A DNA stretch of 64,000 bases from positions 1 to 64,000 of the forward strand of contig JAHWKY010000027.1 in assembly GCA_019347575.1 (NCBI GenBank), given 5' to 3'. Shown one piece after another: positions 18,505-26,444 of this stretch. A program made the translations under genes and the position numbers. The notes under the pieces are model-generated. The model was not told the DNA's origin. It did no database searches and saw nothing but the letters and a program-made list of their open reading frames with translations. This DNA comes from Actinomycetota bacterium (lineage in GTDB: Bacteria; Actinomycetota; Nitriliruptoria; Nitriliruptorales; Nitriliruptoraceae). How positions within the stretch are numbered: position 1 is the first letter of the stretch; every line of letters begins with the position of its first letter.

Positions 18505-18668
18505 CAATCCACAACGTGTGGATGCACTGTGGATGTGTCCCCGCAGGTGACGAGGGGGTTGCGGTGAGGTGACGGCGGGCGTGCCGTCGCGGCATCCACA
18601 GCACCCCGGCCGGCCATCCACAGGTCGTCCACACGCACGCCCTGTCCATCCCCAGGGGCTGTGGACAG
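18505..18668. other. Cluster of seven DnaA-box-like 9-mers
   Basis: Seven sites with the TCCACA core occur in 164 bases. Forward copies are at 18505 (CAATCCACA), 18592 (GCATCCACA), 18614 (CCATCCACA) and 18625 (TCGTCCACA). Reverse copies are at 18517, 18528 and 18660 (TGTGGACAG, reverse of CTGTCCACA). Actinobacterial DnaA boxes resemble TTGTCCACA. No dnaA or dnaN gene is present in the window, so this may be a DnaA-titrating or regulatory site, or part of an origin. Confidence 0.5.
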
Positions 18669-18709
18669 GTGACTCGACACCCTCCTGAGGCGCGCGTACG
18701 GTGGCGCCC

Positions 18710-18839
18710 GCGAGGTCCCCAGCAGCAGGCGACAGGGCCCGTGCTCTGAAGGGGAAGGGAGCACGGTCCCACCGGAGCCGGTGTTGCTGGGGATCTCGCG
18801 TTCCCGGACCGGTGGCGTCAGGTGACGGGTCCGCGAACG
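18710..18839 (+). ncRNA. Candidate structured RNA (three-way junction plus hairpin)
   Basis: A 17-bp stem (18710-18726 with 18783-18799) encloses a 12-position stem with one mismatch (18735-18746 with 18759-18770) and a short stem (18771-18775 with 18778-18782). A fourth hairpin follows (18799-18810 with 18828-18839). Two pairs of the long stem are G-U only if read on the plus strand; on the minus strand they would be A-C mismatches, so plus-strand transcription is favoured. No known RNA family is recognised, and no plus-strand gene follows closely. Confidence 0.45.
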
Positions 18840-18860
18840 GCCAGGGTCGTGCCGCCCCCC

Positions 18861-18927
18861 CAGGACCGTCGGGCAGGACCGTCGGCCAGGACGTCGGGTC
18901 AGGACCGTCAGGTCAGGTTCGTCAGGC
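18861..18927. repeat. Degenerate 13-14-bp repeats at the end of rlpA
   Basis: Five successive units of the form CAGGACCGTCGGG (variants CAGGACGTCGGGT, CAGGTTCGTCAGGC) run up to and slightly into the 3' end of the RlpA-like gene. They are likely replication slippage products; no function is seen. Confidence 0.7.
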
Positions 18928-19452
18928 CAGCACCTCGATGCGCACGTCAGCATGCCCCGAACCGACGAGGCCGATCGCCTCAGCAGCTGCGCGGGAGAGG
19001 TCGAGGTCGCGCCCGCGGACGTAGGGGCCACGGTCGTTGACGGCGACCTCGACGGACCGACCGGTGCGCAGGTGGGTCACCCGCAGCCGCGTCCCGAACG
19101 GCAGCGTGCGGTGTGCGGCGGTGAAGCGCGCAGGGTCGAAGCGCTCGCCACTGGCGGTGCGCTGACCGGCGAAACCGTGGCCGTACCACGACGCCACCCC
19201 GTCGTACGACGCGATCGCCGGCTCGCGCGCCGTGCGGTCCCCACGCACCGGGATGGTGGGTGGCCGCACCGGCGCTGCGGGCGTGGCCGCCAGGGCGTCG
19301 GCTGCGATCAGTCGCGCAGCCGCCCGGCCGTCGGCGGCGGTGGCGGTCCCGGGATCCTCGGTGAGCGGCCCGGTCGCACTGGCGATGCCGCCGAGCACGG
19401 TCAGGCCGGCGACGAACACCGCCAGCAGGGCGGCGTGTCTCCTCAGGGGCAC
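18922..19452 (-). CDS. RlpA-like double-psi beta-barrel protein
   Basis: A 176-residue secreted protein with signal peptide (HAALLAVFVAGLTVLGGIASA). The C-terminal RlpA domain is complete: GVASWYGHGFAGQRTASGE, then FNAAHRTLPFGT-like FTAAHRTLPFGTRLRV, and VNDRGPYVRGRDLDLSRAAA with the catalytic-type Asp. Proteins of this fold act on peptidoglycan glycan strands, though many Gram-positive members are uncharacterised. I chose the GTG at 19452 (GAGGA upstream), which gives a normal signal peptide; a longer reading would add an Arg/Pro-rich segment without a ribosome-binding site. Confidence 0.87.
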   Translation of the reverse strand: MPLRRHAALLAVFVAGLTVLGGIASATGPLTEDPGTATAADGRAAARLIAADALAATPAAPVRPPTIPVRGDRTAREPAIASYDGVASWYGHGFAGQRTASGERFDPARFTAAHRTLPFGTRLRVTHLRTGRSVEVAVNDRGPYVRGRDLDLSRAAAEAIGLVGSGHADVRIEVLA

Positions 19453-19707
19453 AGGGAGGATCCTCGAGACGGGGACGGCGTCGGTCGACGGCGGGCCGAT
19501 GCGACGACCCGGCGCTGCTAACTTCTGCAAGCAGGTTACCCCGCCCGCTAGCTGCGGTTCGCGACGCGCGTACACTGGTGAGCAGTTCGGGGGCCTGGCG
19601 GGCTCCCGGACGGCACCCTCCGGAACCCCCGGCGCTCCGTCCCCTGTCCGCGCGTCCTGCGCGCGGCACTACGCTCGGGACTCACCGTCCACGACCAGGA
19701 GGCCCCG

Positions 19708-20523
19708 GTGGCCGAAACGACCCGGGCTGCGGCGTTCTTCGACCTCGATCGCACGCTGATCAGCGGCTCGTCCGCCTTCGCATTCGGCATCGCCGCGTGG
19801 CGCGCCGGGATGATCCCCACCGGGGACCTGCTCAAGGACGGGTTGAACAACGTCACGTTCCGGCTCGTCGGGGCGACCGACGAGCGCAGCCAGGCGGTCC
19901 GCGACCGGATCCTCAGCGCGGTCGAGGGCCACCCCCAGAGCGACCTGCTCGAACTCAACGAACAGATCGTCCCGGCGGTGCTACAGAAGGTCAGGCCCGA
20001 GGCCAAGGCGCTGCTCGAGATGCACGCCGAGGCGGGGCGCGACCGCTACCTCATCTCGGCATCGCCGATCGAGTTCGTCGACCGGCTCGCCAAGGACCTC
20101 GGTCTCGAGGGTGGCATCGGCACCGAGTCCGAGGTCGTCGACGGCTGCTACACCGGACGGCTCTCGGCGCCCTTCTGCTACGGCGAGGGCAAGGCCGAGC
20201 ACATCGAGAAGATCGCGGCCGAGCGCGGCTACGACCTGCGCCTCTGCTACAGCTACAGCGACTCCGCCAGCGACCTGCCGATGCTCGAGATGGTCGGCCA
20301 CCCCGTCGCGGTCAACCCCGACCGCGCGCTCGAGCAGGTCGCACATCAACGCGGCTGGCCCATCGTCATCTTCGCGCGGCGTGCCAAGCAGGTCGTCAGG
20401 ACCACGACCGCCGCGACCAGCGCGGCCGCGCTCGCGACGGGGACGTACCTGCTCGGGAGACGTCACGGTCGCATGCAGGCCGAGGCCGCGGGGGTCCGGG
20501 CGCTGCTGAACCGGCTCCGCTGA
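19708..20523 (+). CDS. HAD-IB family phosphatase
   Basis: A 271-residue protein of the HAD-IB group (SerB-related). Motif I is FFDLDRTLISGSS, motif II is LISASPIEFV, the motif III lysine is in GEGKAEHI, and motif IV is YSYSDSASDLPML. The C-terminal 40 residues include a hydrophobic stretch (TSAAALATGTYLLG), suggesting membrane association. Many homologues act on phospholipid or phosphoserine-like phosphate esters; the substrate here is not determinable. The GTG start has AGGAGG 5 bases upstream. Confidence 0.88.
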   Translation: MAETTRAAAFFDLDRTLISGSSAFAFGIAAWRAGMIPTGDLLKDGLNNVTFRLVGATDERSQAVRDRILSAVEGHPQSDLLELNEQIVPAVLQKVRPEAKALLEMHAEAGRDRYLISASPIEFVDRLAKDLGLEGGIGTESEVVDGCYTGRLSAPFCYGEGKAEHIEKIAAERGYDLRLCYSYSDSASDLPMLEMVGHPVAVNPDRALEQVAHQRGWPIVIFARRAKQVVRTTTAATSAAALATGTYLLGRRHGRMQAEAAGVRALLNRLR

Positions 20524-20534
20524 GCCTTGCGCGA

Positions 20535-21587
20535 GTGAGCGCAGCGCCGTTGCGGTTCTCACGCACCCCCCACCTCGTGTCCCTGGTGGCCGAGGCGGAA
20601 CGGCTGGCGGCCCGTCTCGACGCCGCCCCGAGCGAGGCACGTGCGAAGCTCGCCGATCTCGTCCGAGCCGAGTCGGCCATCGCCACGCTGCGCCTCGACG
20701 GATCGCCGATCGCCGAGCCGCCCCGCCGCGAGTCCGTCGAAGCACGGCTCGACGCGACCGAGCGCCCACGGTCGGGGACGTGGCTCGACGCGTTCGGGGT
20801 GGTCGACGACGTCCACGACGATGCCCTGCAGACGCTGGAGTACCACGGGGTGCAGGCGGCGTACAGCTCCGAGGATCTCGCCGAGCGACTGCTGACCGAC
20901 CTCGCAGGTGCGTTGGCTCCGCTGCACCACCGCCTCACCAGAGGGTTGATCGCCGAGGTCGATGCCGGCCGCCTGCGGACATCCCACCAAGCGGTCCACG
21001 ACGCGAGTCAGGGCCGCATCATCTACTTCGCCACCGACCCCGACCGCATCGCCGACTGCCTCGCACACCTCAGCAGTTGGATGGCCTCGGTCGGGGCGCG
21101 CGAGCACGGCCTACTGACCAGCGGCGTGCTGCACTACGACCTGCTCGTGATCCACCCGTTCGAGGCCGCGAACGGACGCCTCGCGCGGGTCGCCGCTCGG
21201 CTCGTCCTGCGAGCACGGGGCCTCGACCCGTCCGGGCTGGCCGCTCCGGAGCCGGTCATCGTCGGCGACGCGATCGGCTACTACGAGGAGGTCGCGCGCA
21301 CGACCCGGCGTCGCGACGCCACGATCTGGCTCGAACGGTGGGGCGAGGCCGTCTGCGCGGGTCTGCGCGCATCGGCACGGCGACTGGGGGCGCTCGAGGT
21401 CGAGGTGCCGCCCCGCGCGCTGGCGTTCATCGAGGCGCTCCCCGACCGCGCGTTCACGGTCGCCGACTACCGCGCGGACGTCCACGTGGGACCCGAGGAC
21501 ACCCGCGCCGACCTGGTCGCCCTGCTCGATTCCGGGACGGTCGACCGCGTCGCGGGCAGCCGGGGCCTGCGCTTCCGGGTCCTCTGA
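20535..21587 (+). CDS. Fic-domain protein with altered active-site loop
   Basis: A 350-residue protein: N-terminal helical Fic_N-like region with the ALxSSxIEG-like segment SAIATLRLDGSPI, then the Fic core. The signature reads HPFEAANGRLAR. His, Phe, Asn and both Arg of the consensus HxFx(D/E)GNGRxxR are kept, but the acidic residue that binds Mg2+ and the following Gly are both Ala. AMP-transfer activity may therefore be reduced or changed. A winged-helix-like C-terminus (FTVADYRADVHVGPEDTRADLVALLDSG, residues about 310-335) follows. The start is the GTG at 20535, 11 bases after the HAD stop. Confidence 0.85.
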   Translation: MSAAPLRFSRTPHLVSLVAEAERLAARLDAAPSEARAKLADLVRAESAIATLRLDGSPIAEPPRRESVEARLDATERPRSGTWLDAFGVVDDVHDDALQTLEYHGVQAAYSSEDLAERLLTDLAGALAPLHHRLTRGLIAEVDAGRLRTSHQAVHDASQGRIIYFATDPDRIADCLAHLSSWMASVGAREHGLLTSGVLHYDLLVIHPFEAANGRLARVAARLVLRARGLDPSGLAAPEPVIVGDAIGYYEEVARTTRRRDATIWLERWGEAVCAGLRASARRLGALEVEVPPRALAFIEALPDRAFTVADYRADVHVGPEDTRADLVALLDSGTVDRVAGSRGLRFRVL

Positions 21588-21590
21588 CGC

Positions 21591-22484
21591 TCACGTCTCG
21601 GCGATGAACCGGACGATGCGCGGCGCGAGATCGTCGCCCGCGTCCTCCTGCAGGAAGTGGTTGGCGCGCGGGAACGTCTCGCACCCCACCCCTCCCGGCA
21701 CCGCGGCGGCGTACGCCTCGCCGATGAACGGCGGCAGCAGCGGATCGTCGGCGCCCCACAGCGCGATGAGCGGCTTCTCCCACGCCAGCAGAGCCTCGTT
21801 GGCGGCGATCATCGCCGGCGCCGACGGGTGCTCGTCGGAGGTGGGGATCAGCAACGGCAGCGCGACCGCGCCCGCCTGTGACGCGTCGGTGGGGAACGGC
21901 GCTTCGTAGGCGGCGACGACCTCGGGGCGCAGGTCGCTCTCGGTCGAGCGCGACATGAGCTTGCGGATGTCGAGACGCTCCGCCTCGCGGACGTGGTCCA
22001 GCCACCGCTGCAGGCCCTCGGACACCCGCGCGCCACTGGCGTACAGCCCCGTGTCGTGCATGACGATCCGTGCGACCTGGTCCTGGTGGTCCATCGCCCA
22101 ACGCAGCCCGATGGGGCCACCCCAGTCGTGGACCACGAGGGTCACGGGCTCGGTCGGGGCGGCGGCCGCGACGGCGGCGGTGAAGGCATCGACGAGCCGG
22201 TCGTAGTCGTACCAGTCGCGGTCGGTGGGCTTGTCGCTGCGACCGAACCCGACGTGGTCGGCGAGGATGACGCGGAACCCGGCGTGGGTCAGCGGTCCGA
22301 GGTACTTGCGGTACAGGTAGGACCAGGTCGGCTCGCCGTGCACGAGCACGACGGGGTGGCCGTCCTCCGGGCCGGCTTCGTACCAGGCCAGCCGCAGCCC
22401 CTCCCAGTCCGTGTACCGGGGTTCGAGGTCCCAGCCGGGCAGGCCGACGAAGCGCGAGTCGGGGGTTCGGAAGGCATCGGGCAT
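21591..22484 (-). CDS. Haloalkane dehalogenase-like alpha/beta hydrolase
   Basis: A 297-residue protein matching haloalkane dehalogenase subfamily I. The oxyanion and halide segment HGEPTWSYLYRK is present. The nucleophile is Asp, not Ser, in VVHDWGGPIG, with the halide-binding Trp right after it. The acid is in LWGADDPLLP and the catalytic His in ANHFLQED. Such enzymes hydrolyse carbon-halogen bonds to alcohols. The ATG at 22484 has GGAGGAAG upstream. Convergent with the Fic gene, 3 bases apart. Epoxide hydrolase is the alternative, but the Asp-Trp pair favours a dehalogenase. Confidence 0.85.
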   Translation of the reverse strand: MPDAFRTPDSRFVGLPGWDLEPRYTDWEGLRLAWYEAGPEDGHPVVLVHGEPTWSYLYRKYLGPLTHAGFRVILADHVGFGRSDKPTDRDWYDYDRLVDAFTAAVAAAAPTEPVTLVVHDWGGPIGLRWAMDHQDQVARIVMHDTGLYASGARVSEGLQRWLDHVREAERLDIRKLMSRSTESDLRPEVVAAYEAPFPTDASQAGAVALPLLIPTSDEHPSAPAMIAANEALLAWEKPLIALWGADDPLLPPFIGEAYAAAVPGGVGCETFPRANHFLQEDAGDDLAPRIVRFIAET

Positions 22485-22505
22485 CGACTTCCTCCATTCC
22501 TTGGC

Positions 22506-22574
22506 GACGCCGCATCCGCGGCGTCGATGGTGGGTTCGTGGGGGGACCGCGGCCGAGAGCGCGGTCTCGGCCGC
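22506..22574. terminator. Two perfect hairpins between minus-strand genes
   Basis: GACGCCGC-ATCC-GCGGCGTC (22506-22525) and GCGGCCGAGA-GCGCGG-TCTCGGCCGC (22549-22574) are both perfect inverted repeats. They lie between the DinB-like gene stop and the dehalogenase start, so they may terminate the first transcript or form the leader of the second. There is no T-tract. Confidence 0.5.
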
Positions 22575-22612
22575 TGGGTCGGGTGCGCAGCCGGGCGATC
22601 CTGTCGTCGCGG

Positions 22613-23425
22613 TCAGATGGTCACGGCGAGGCCTTCGAGGAAGCGCCGCGCGAGGTCGGTGTCGCCACCGAGCTCGACACGCCCCGCCTCGAGCAGCTCC
22701 TCGGCGCTGCGGCGGCCGTAGCCGCGCAGCAGCAGCGCCTCGAAGTCGAGGGTCAGGGTCGCATCGGGGTCGCTCGGCACCTCGGCGGCCACCGTGCCAC
22801 GCCCGTCGCGGACGATCAGTGGCACCACGCGGCCGTTCGACCCGGTGACCTCGACGACGAACGTCGTGCCCTCGGTGGCCCCCGCTCGCTTGACGAGGAC
22901 GAAGCCGAGCGCGTCGTAGAACACCTCGGCTGCCTTCGCGGCGACGGGACCATCGAGGTGGCCCGGCCGTCCGGTGGCACGGCGGATGTCCTGCTCGTGG
23001 CCGTACCAGTCGAAGATCCGCAGTCGCAGTGCCTGGTCGTGGGTCGCCGGACCCGTGACGGTGTACGTGTCCGCGGCCCACTGCTCGTCGTCGAGGATGC
23101 GGAGGGCCTCGAGCCGTTCGGTGGTGTTGTCGTCGAGCTCAGCGAGCACGTCTTCGGGTGCCCACGAGCGCCGGTAGTCGACCTGCCTCTCGTTGAGCCG
23201 ACCGACGTCGTTGCGGATGTGCGGGGCGTCGGGAGGCTCGTGGTGGGGCTGGTCCCTACCGAGCAGCAGTCCCTCGAGTCCGGCGAGGTGGCTCACCTGG
23301 TCCTGCACGGTCCAGCCTTCGCAGTCGGTGGGGCGCCGCCAGTCGTCGGCATCGAGCTCGTCGCAGAGCTCGCGGACCGTGCGGTACTCCTGCTCCATCA
23401 GATCGATCATCGGACGGTTCGCCAC
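22613..23425 (-). CDS. Maleylpyruvate-isomerase/DinB-like protein (TIGR03083 type)
   Basis: A 270-residue protein. The N-terminal helical bundle has RRPTDCEGWTVQDQVSHLAG, the hallmark of mycothiol-dependent maleylpyruvate isomerase-like proteins, with a conserved His. A second metal-binding-type His occurs in RIFDWYGHEQDIRR. The C-terminal third resembles an SCP2-like fold (VVPLIVRDGRG ... LTLDFEALLLRGYGRR). In actinobacteria this group uses or detoxifies thiol adducts; the substrate is unknown. The GTG start has GGAGGAAG upstream. Confidence 0.82.
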   Translation of the reverse strand: MANRPMIDLMEQEYRTVRELCDELDADDWRRPTDCEGWTVQDQVSHLAGLEGLLLGRDQPHHEPPDAPHIRNDVGRLNERQVDYRRSWAPEDVLAELDDNTTERLEALRILDDEQWAADTYTVTGPATHDQALRLRIFDWYGHEQDIRRATGRPGHLDGPVAAKAAEVFYDALGFVLVKRAGATEGTTFVVEVTGSNGRVVPLIVRDGRGTVAAEVPSDPDATLTLDFEALLLRGYGRRSAEELLEAGRVELGGDTDLARRFLEGLAVTI

Positions 23426-23470
23426 CCGCTTCCTCCTCGCTGTCCTGCCGCCGCGCTGCTGCGGCGGTCG

Positions 23471-24379
23471 TCAGGGCACGCCCACCGGTTCCTCGGCCTC
23501 GTGGTGCACCGCCACCCGGGCGGCGCGGTGCGCGACGGCGACCCCTGCCAGGACGATGGCCGCACCAGCCACCTGCGGGGGGCCGATCGGCTCGCTGAGC
23601 AGCAGCGCGCCCCACAGCATCGCCAGGACCGGCTGCAGCAGCAACGCCACCGACGTCAGCGCGGCTGGCAGCCGGTCGATGCTGCTGGTCAGCAGCAGCC
23701 ATCCGGCGACCTGCGAGCCGAGGGCGAGCGCGACGAGCCACACGTTCGCCTCGAGCGAAGCGGGCGGGGCGGCGACGCCCTGGGCGGCCGCGAACGCGAA
23801 CGCCACGACGGTTGCCCCGAGCGTCGCGGACGCCATCGACGGCAGAACGTCGGCGCCGCCCAGACGTGCCTGCCGGAGCACGACGAGGAACACCGAGTAC
23901 GCCAGGGCGGTCAGGACGCCGAACCCGACGCCCGCGAGTACGGAGCCGCCAGACTCGACCGGCTCGCCGGTCGCGCCGAGGAGCCACACACCGACCAGCA
24001 CGATCGGCAGCGCCAGCCAGAACGTCCCCCGCGGTCGCTCGCGGAACAGCACCACCCCGATGATCCCGACGACCACCACCTGCAGGTTCGCCAGGACCGT
24101 GGCCAGCCCCGCCCCGATCAGGCCGATCGAGGTGTGCCACGACACCAGGTCGAGCGCGAGGAACGCGCCCGCCACGGCCGCCACCGGCACCCAGTAGCCG
24201 TCGGTCGTGGGGGTCTCGGACCGACGACGGCGCCACACCACGAGCAGAGCGAACACGGGGAGCGCGTAGGCGACGCGCAGGAACGCCGATCGGGTCGCCT
24301 CGACGTCCGCGAGACGGACGTAGACGGCGCTGAACGAGATGAGCACGACGCCAGCCCACGTCCGGAGTAGGTCGCTCAC
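23471..24379 (-). CDS. EamA/DMT-family transporter
   Basis: A 302-residue protein with ten membrane segments arranged as two EamA repeats; the repeat-1 signature is around NLQVVVVGIIGVVLFRERP and that of repeat 2 is around LLQPVLAMLWGALLLSEPIG. These are drug/metabolite transporters of the inner membrane, usually exporters of amino acids or related compounds. I start at GTG 24379, which has TGGAG upstream. The C-terminus is soluble and His/Glu rich. Confidence 0.88.
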   Translation of the reverse strand: MSDLLRTWAGVVLISFSAVYVRLADVEATRSAFLRVAYALPVFALLVVWRRRRSETPTTDGYWVPVAAVAGAFLALDLVSWHTSIGLIGAGLATVLANLQVVVVGIIGVVLFRERPRGTFWLALPIVLVGVWLLGATGEPVESGGSVLAGVGFGVLTALAYSVFLVVLRQARLGGADVLPSMASATLGATVVAFAFAAAQGVAAPPASLEANVWLVALALGSQVAGWLLLTSSIDRLPAALTSVALLLQPVLAMLWGALLLSEPIGPPQVAGAAIVLAGVAVAHRAARVAVHHEAEEPVGVP

Positions 24380-24454
24380 GTGGCTCCAGGTGACGGGTCG
24401 GCAACGGCGGAAGCCTAACGACGAGTGCTTCACCGCACACCGGCAGTGGCCGAC

Positions 24455-24512
24455 GGGTCACCCGTACGGTCGTGCGCGCCACCTCCGTCGGTGCCAGGCG
24501 GGTCACCCGTAC
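24455..24512. promoter_or_regulatory. Two direct copies of GGGTCACCCGTAC
   Basis: Identical 13-mers at 24455-24467 and 24500-24512, 45 bases start to start, each with an internal GGGT-C-ACCC dyad. They lie between the divergent EamA and SCP2-hydrolase genes, 28 bases upstream of the latter's start. This spacing fits an operator pair for a repressor; none is encoded nearby. Confidence 0.5.
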
Positions 24513-24539
24513 AGTTGGAGAACAGAACAGGGGCTGCGG

Positions 24540-25832
24540 ATGGCCGAACCTGAGTTGACCGGCGAGGTGACGGAGTCGCGCGCGGGTGCCGCACGGGCCT
24601 TCGAGCCCACTGGTGCGCTGGACCTGCAGCCTGCAAGCGTGCGGGCGGCGCTGCTCGATCTGATGGAGCGCTTCCTGCCTCACGAGGCGGACCGCCTGCG
24701 GGCGATCTTCGCGCTCGAGGTCGCTGACGGCCCCACCTACACCCTGCAGATCGCCGACCGTCGCTGCGTGCTGTCGCCGGGCCGCCCCGGCTCCGAGCCG
24801 AGTGCGACCATCACGGCGAACCCGGCGACGTGGCTCGATCTCGCTAGCGGCGCCTCCGATGCGGTGCAGGCCTTCATGAGCGGGGCGCTGCAGGTGACCG
24901 GCGACCTCAACCTCGCGCTCCGGCTCTACACGCTGTTCCGCCCCGGTCCCGCGACGACACGCATGGTCCACACCGCGCAGACCAACATCGGTGGGTTCCG
25001 TATCGAGTCGCTCGTGGCCGGCGTCGGCCCCCCGGTGGTGCTGATCCACGGCCTCGGAGCGTCGAAGGTGTCGTTCCTGCCGACCTTCGATGCGCTCGCC
25101 GACCGCTTCGAGGTCCACGCGCTCGACCTGCCCGGGTTCGGCAAGTCCGACCGGCCCTTCCCCACCGGCCGGCGCTACACGATGCGCTGGATGGCGGGGC
25201 TGGTGCACGGTTACCTCCGCCGTCACCGCATCACCCCCGCGTACCTCGTCGGCAACTCGATGGGTGGCCGCATCGCGACCGAGGTGGCGCTGCGCCACCC
25301 GCGCTCGGTGTCGGGCTTCGTGGGCCTGGGCGCCGCGGTCGCGTTCGACGAGTGGCAGCGGTTCGGTCCGCTGCTGCGGCGGCTGCAGAGCCAGTGGCTG
25401 GGACTCACGCCACTCCCCGTCCGCCACGACTGGATCGTGTCGGTCCTGCACGACATGTTCCACACCCCTTCAGCCGTCCCCCTGATCAACATGGAGGCGG
25501 CGGCGCTCGATGTGGCGCGCGACCTGCGCGACCGGCGCTTCCGCATGGCGCTGCTGTCGTGCGCCCGTCACCTCGGCGGCGAGCGCGCCGGTGGCCGCAA
25601 CGGCTACTGGACGCGGCTCGCTGATCTCGCCGTACCGTCGTACTGGATCTGGGGCGATACCGATCGGCTCGTCAGCCCGCGCTACGCGGACAAGATCAGC
25701 CAGGTCGTCCCCGACGCCCGCGTCGAGGTCTGGGAGCGCTGCGGCCACGTGCCGCAGTTCGAGGCACCCGACCGCACCAACCGCGCGATCATCGACTTCA
25801 TCGGGGCGCTCGAGGCCGACCGCCTCGCCTGA
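24540..25832 (+). CDS. SCP2 sterol-binding domain fused to an alpha/beta hydrolase
   Basis: A 430-residue fusion. Residues 30-140 form an SCP2-like lipid-binding domain (ALLDLMERF ... YTLQIADRRCVLSPG ... ITANPATWLDLASG). Residues 160-425 form an alpha/beta hydrolase: oxyanion LIHGLGASK, nucleophile Ser in VGNSMGGR, acid Asp in WGDTDRLV, His in CGHVPQFEAP. The combination suggests an esterase or hydrolase with a hydrophobic-ligand-loading domain. The ATG at 24540 follows AGGGG; the upstream in-frame extension is non-family. Confidence 0.85.
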   Translation: MAEPELTGEVTESRAGAARAFEPTGALDLQPASVRAALLDLMERFLPHEADRLRAIFALEVADGPTYTLQIADRRCVLSPGRPGSEPSATITANPATWLDLASGASDAVQAFMSGALQVTGDLNLALRLYTLFRPGPATTRMVHTAQTNIGGFRIESLVAGVGPPVVLIHGLGASKVSFLPTFDALADRFEVHALDLPGFGKSDRPFPTGRRYTMRWMAGLVHGYLRRHRITPAYLVGNSMGGRIATEVALRHPRSVSGFVGLGAAVAFDEWQRFGPLLRRLQSQWLGLTPLPVRHDWIVSVLHDMFHTPSAVPLINMEAAALDVARDLRDRRFRMALLSCARHLGGERAGGRNGYWTRLADLAVPSYWIWGDTDRLVSPRYADKISQVVPDARVEVWERCGHVPQFEAPDRTNRAIIDFIGALEADRLA

Positions 25833-25850
25833 CGCACCGCCTCCCGCTCG

Positions 25851-25900
25851 ACTTCGTCTCCCGATCCTGTCGGATATCCGAACGAAGTGGGGGACGAATT
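25851..25900. repeat. Dispersed 50-bp palindromic repeat, copy A (divergent)
   Basis: The most divergent of four copies of one 50-base imperfect palindrome centred on GGATATCC, with arms ACTTCGTCTCCCGATC and GGGGGACGAATT. It lies between the convergent ends of the SCP2-hydrolase and PPOX-like genes and may act as a bidirectional terminator there. Confidence 0.8.
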
Positions 25901-25905
25901 CGGGG

Positions 25906-26415
25906 TCACCTCGGGCTGAAGTGCCAGCGCGTGGCGCTCCGGACGAAGTCGGATTCGAGCCAGCCGAACGCGACGGCGGGGCGCAGCACCCAGAGTCCCG
26001 GAGCGGTCTCGGTGCCGAGGCGGAAGGGCTCGCCGGTATCGGGGTCGGTGTACTTGGCGGCGTAGCCGTCGTTGACCCGCTCGAGCGTCTCGGCGTCGAC
26101 ACCCTGGTCGATGCGGCCCTCGATGATGACCACCTCGTCGCCGCTTTCGAGGTGGGCGACCACCCACGGCTGGTGCGCCATAGCACGTGCCTTCACCGCG
26201 CCCGGGTCGGTGCCGAAGTGCAGCGCCCCGCCCGTCCACGCGCCCCACACTGGTGCCGCGTGCGGGCGCCCGTCAGGGCGGGTGGTCACGATCCAGTAGT
26301 TGCGCGCGGCCTCGAGCCTCTGGGTCGCCCAGCTCCAGTCGAGCAACCCCGCCTCGTCACCTGTGGCGATGCCGTAGCCGGGCGCGAAGTCAGGGCGGGT
26401 CGCGGTGACGTCCAC
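25906..26415 (-). CDS. Pyridoxamine 5'-phosphate oxidase-like flavin/F420-binding protein
   Basis: A 169-residue split-barrel protein. The N-terminal strand-turn NYWIVTTRPDGRPHAAPVWG is the standard PPOX-like motif, followed by LHFGTDPGAVKARAMAHQP and a C-terminal FVRSATRWHF. Members bind FMN or F420 and reduce small molecules or act as nitroreductase/haem-related proteins. The cofactor cannot be told. The GTG start has GAGGAGGAA upstream. Confidence 0.87.
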   Translation of the reverse strand: MDVTATRPDFAPGYGIATGDEAGLLDWSWATQRLEAARNYWIVTTRPDGRPHAAPVWGAWTGGALHFGTDPGAVKARAMAHQPWVVAHLESGDEVVIIEGRIDQGVDAETLERVNDGYAAKYTDPDTGEPFRLGTETAPGLWVLRPAVAFGWLESDFVRSATRWHFSPR

Positions 26416-26444
26416 GCGTTCCTCCTCATCGGTGGAAGCACGTT

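Noticed and set aside
18747-18770. GGAAGGGAGCA inside the structured locus resembles the SRP RNA apical domain
   Set aside because: The strand needed to pair with the GG after the GGAA loop (a CC before it) is missing, so domain IV cannot form.
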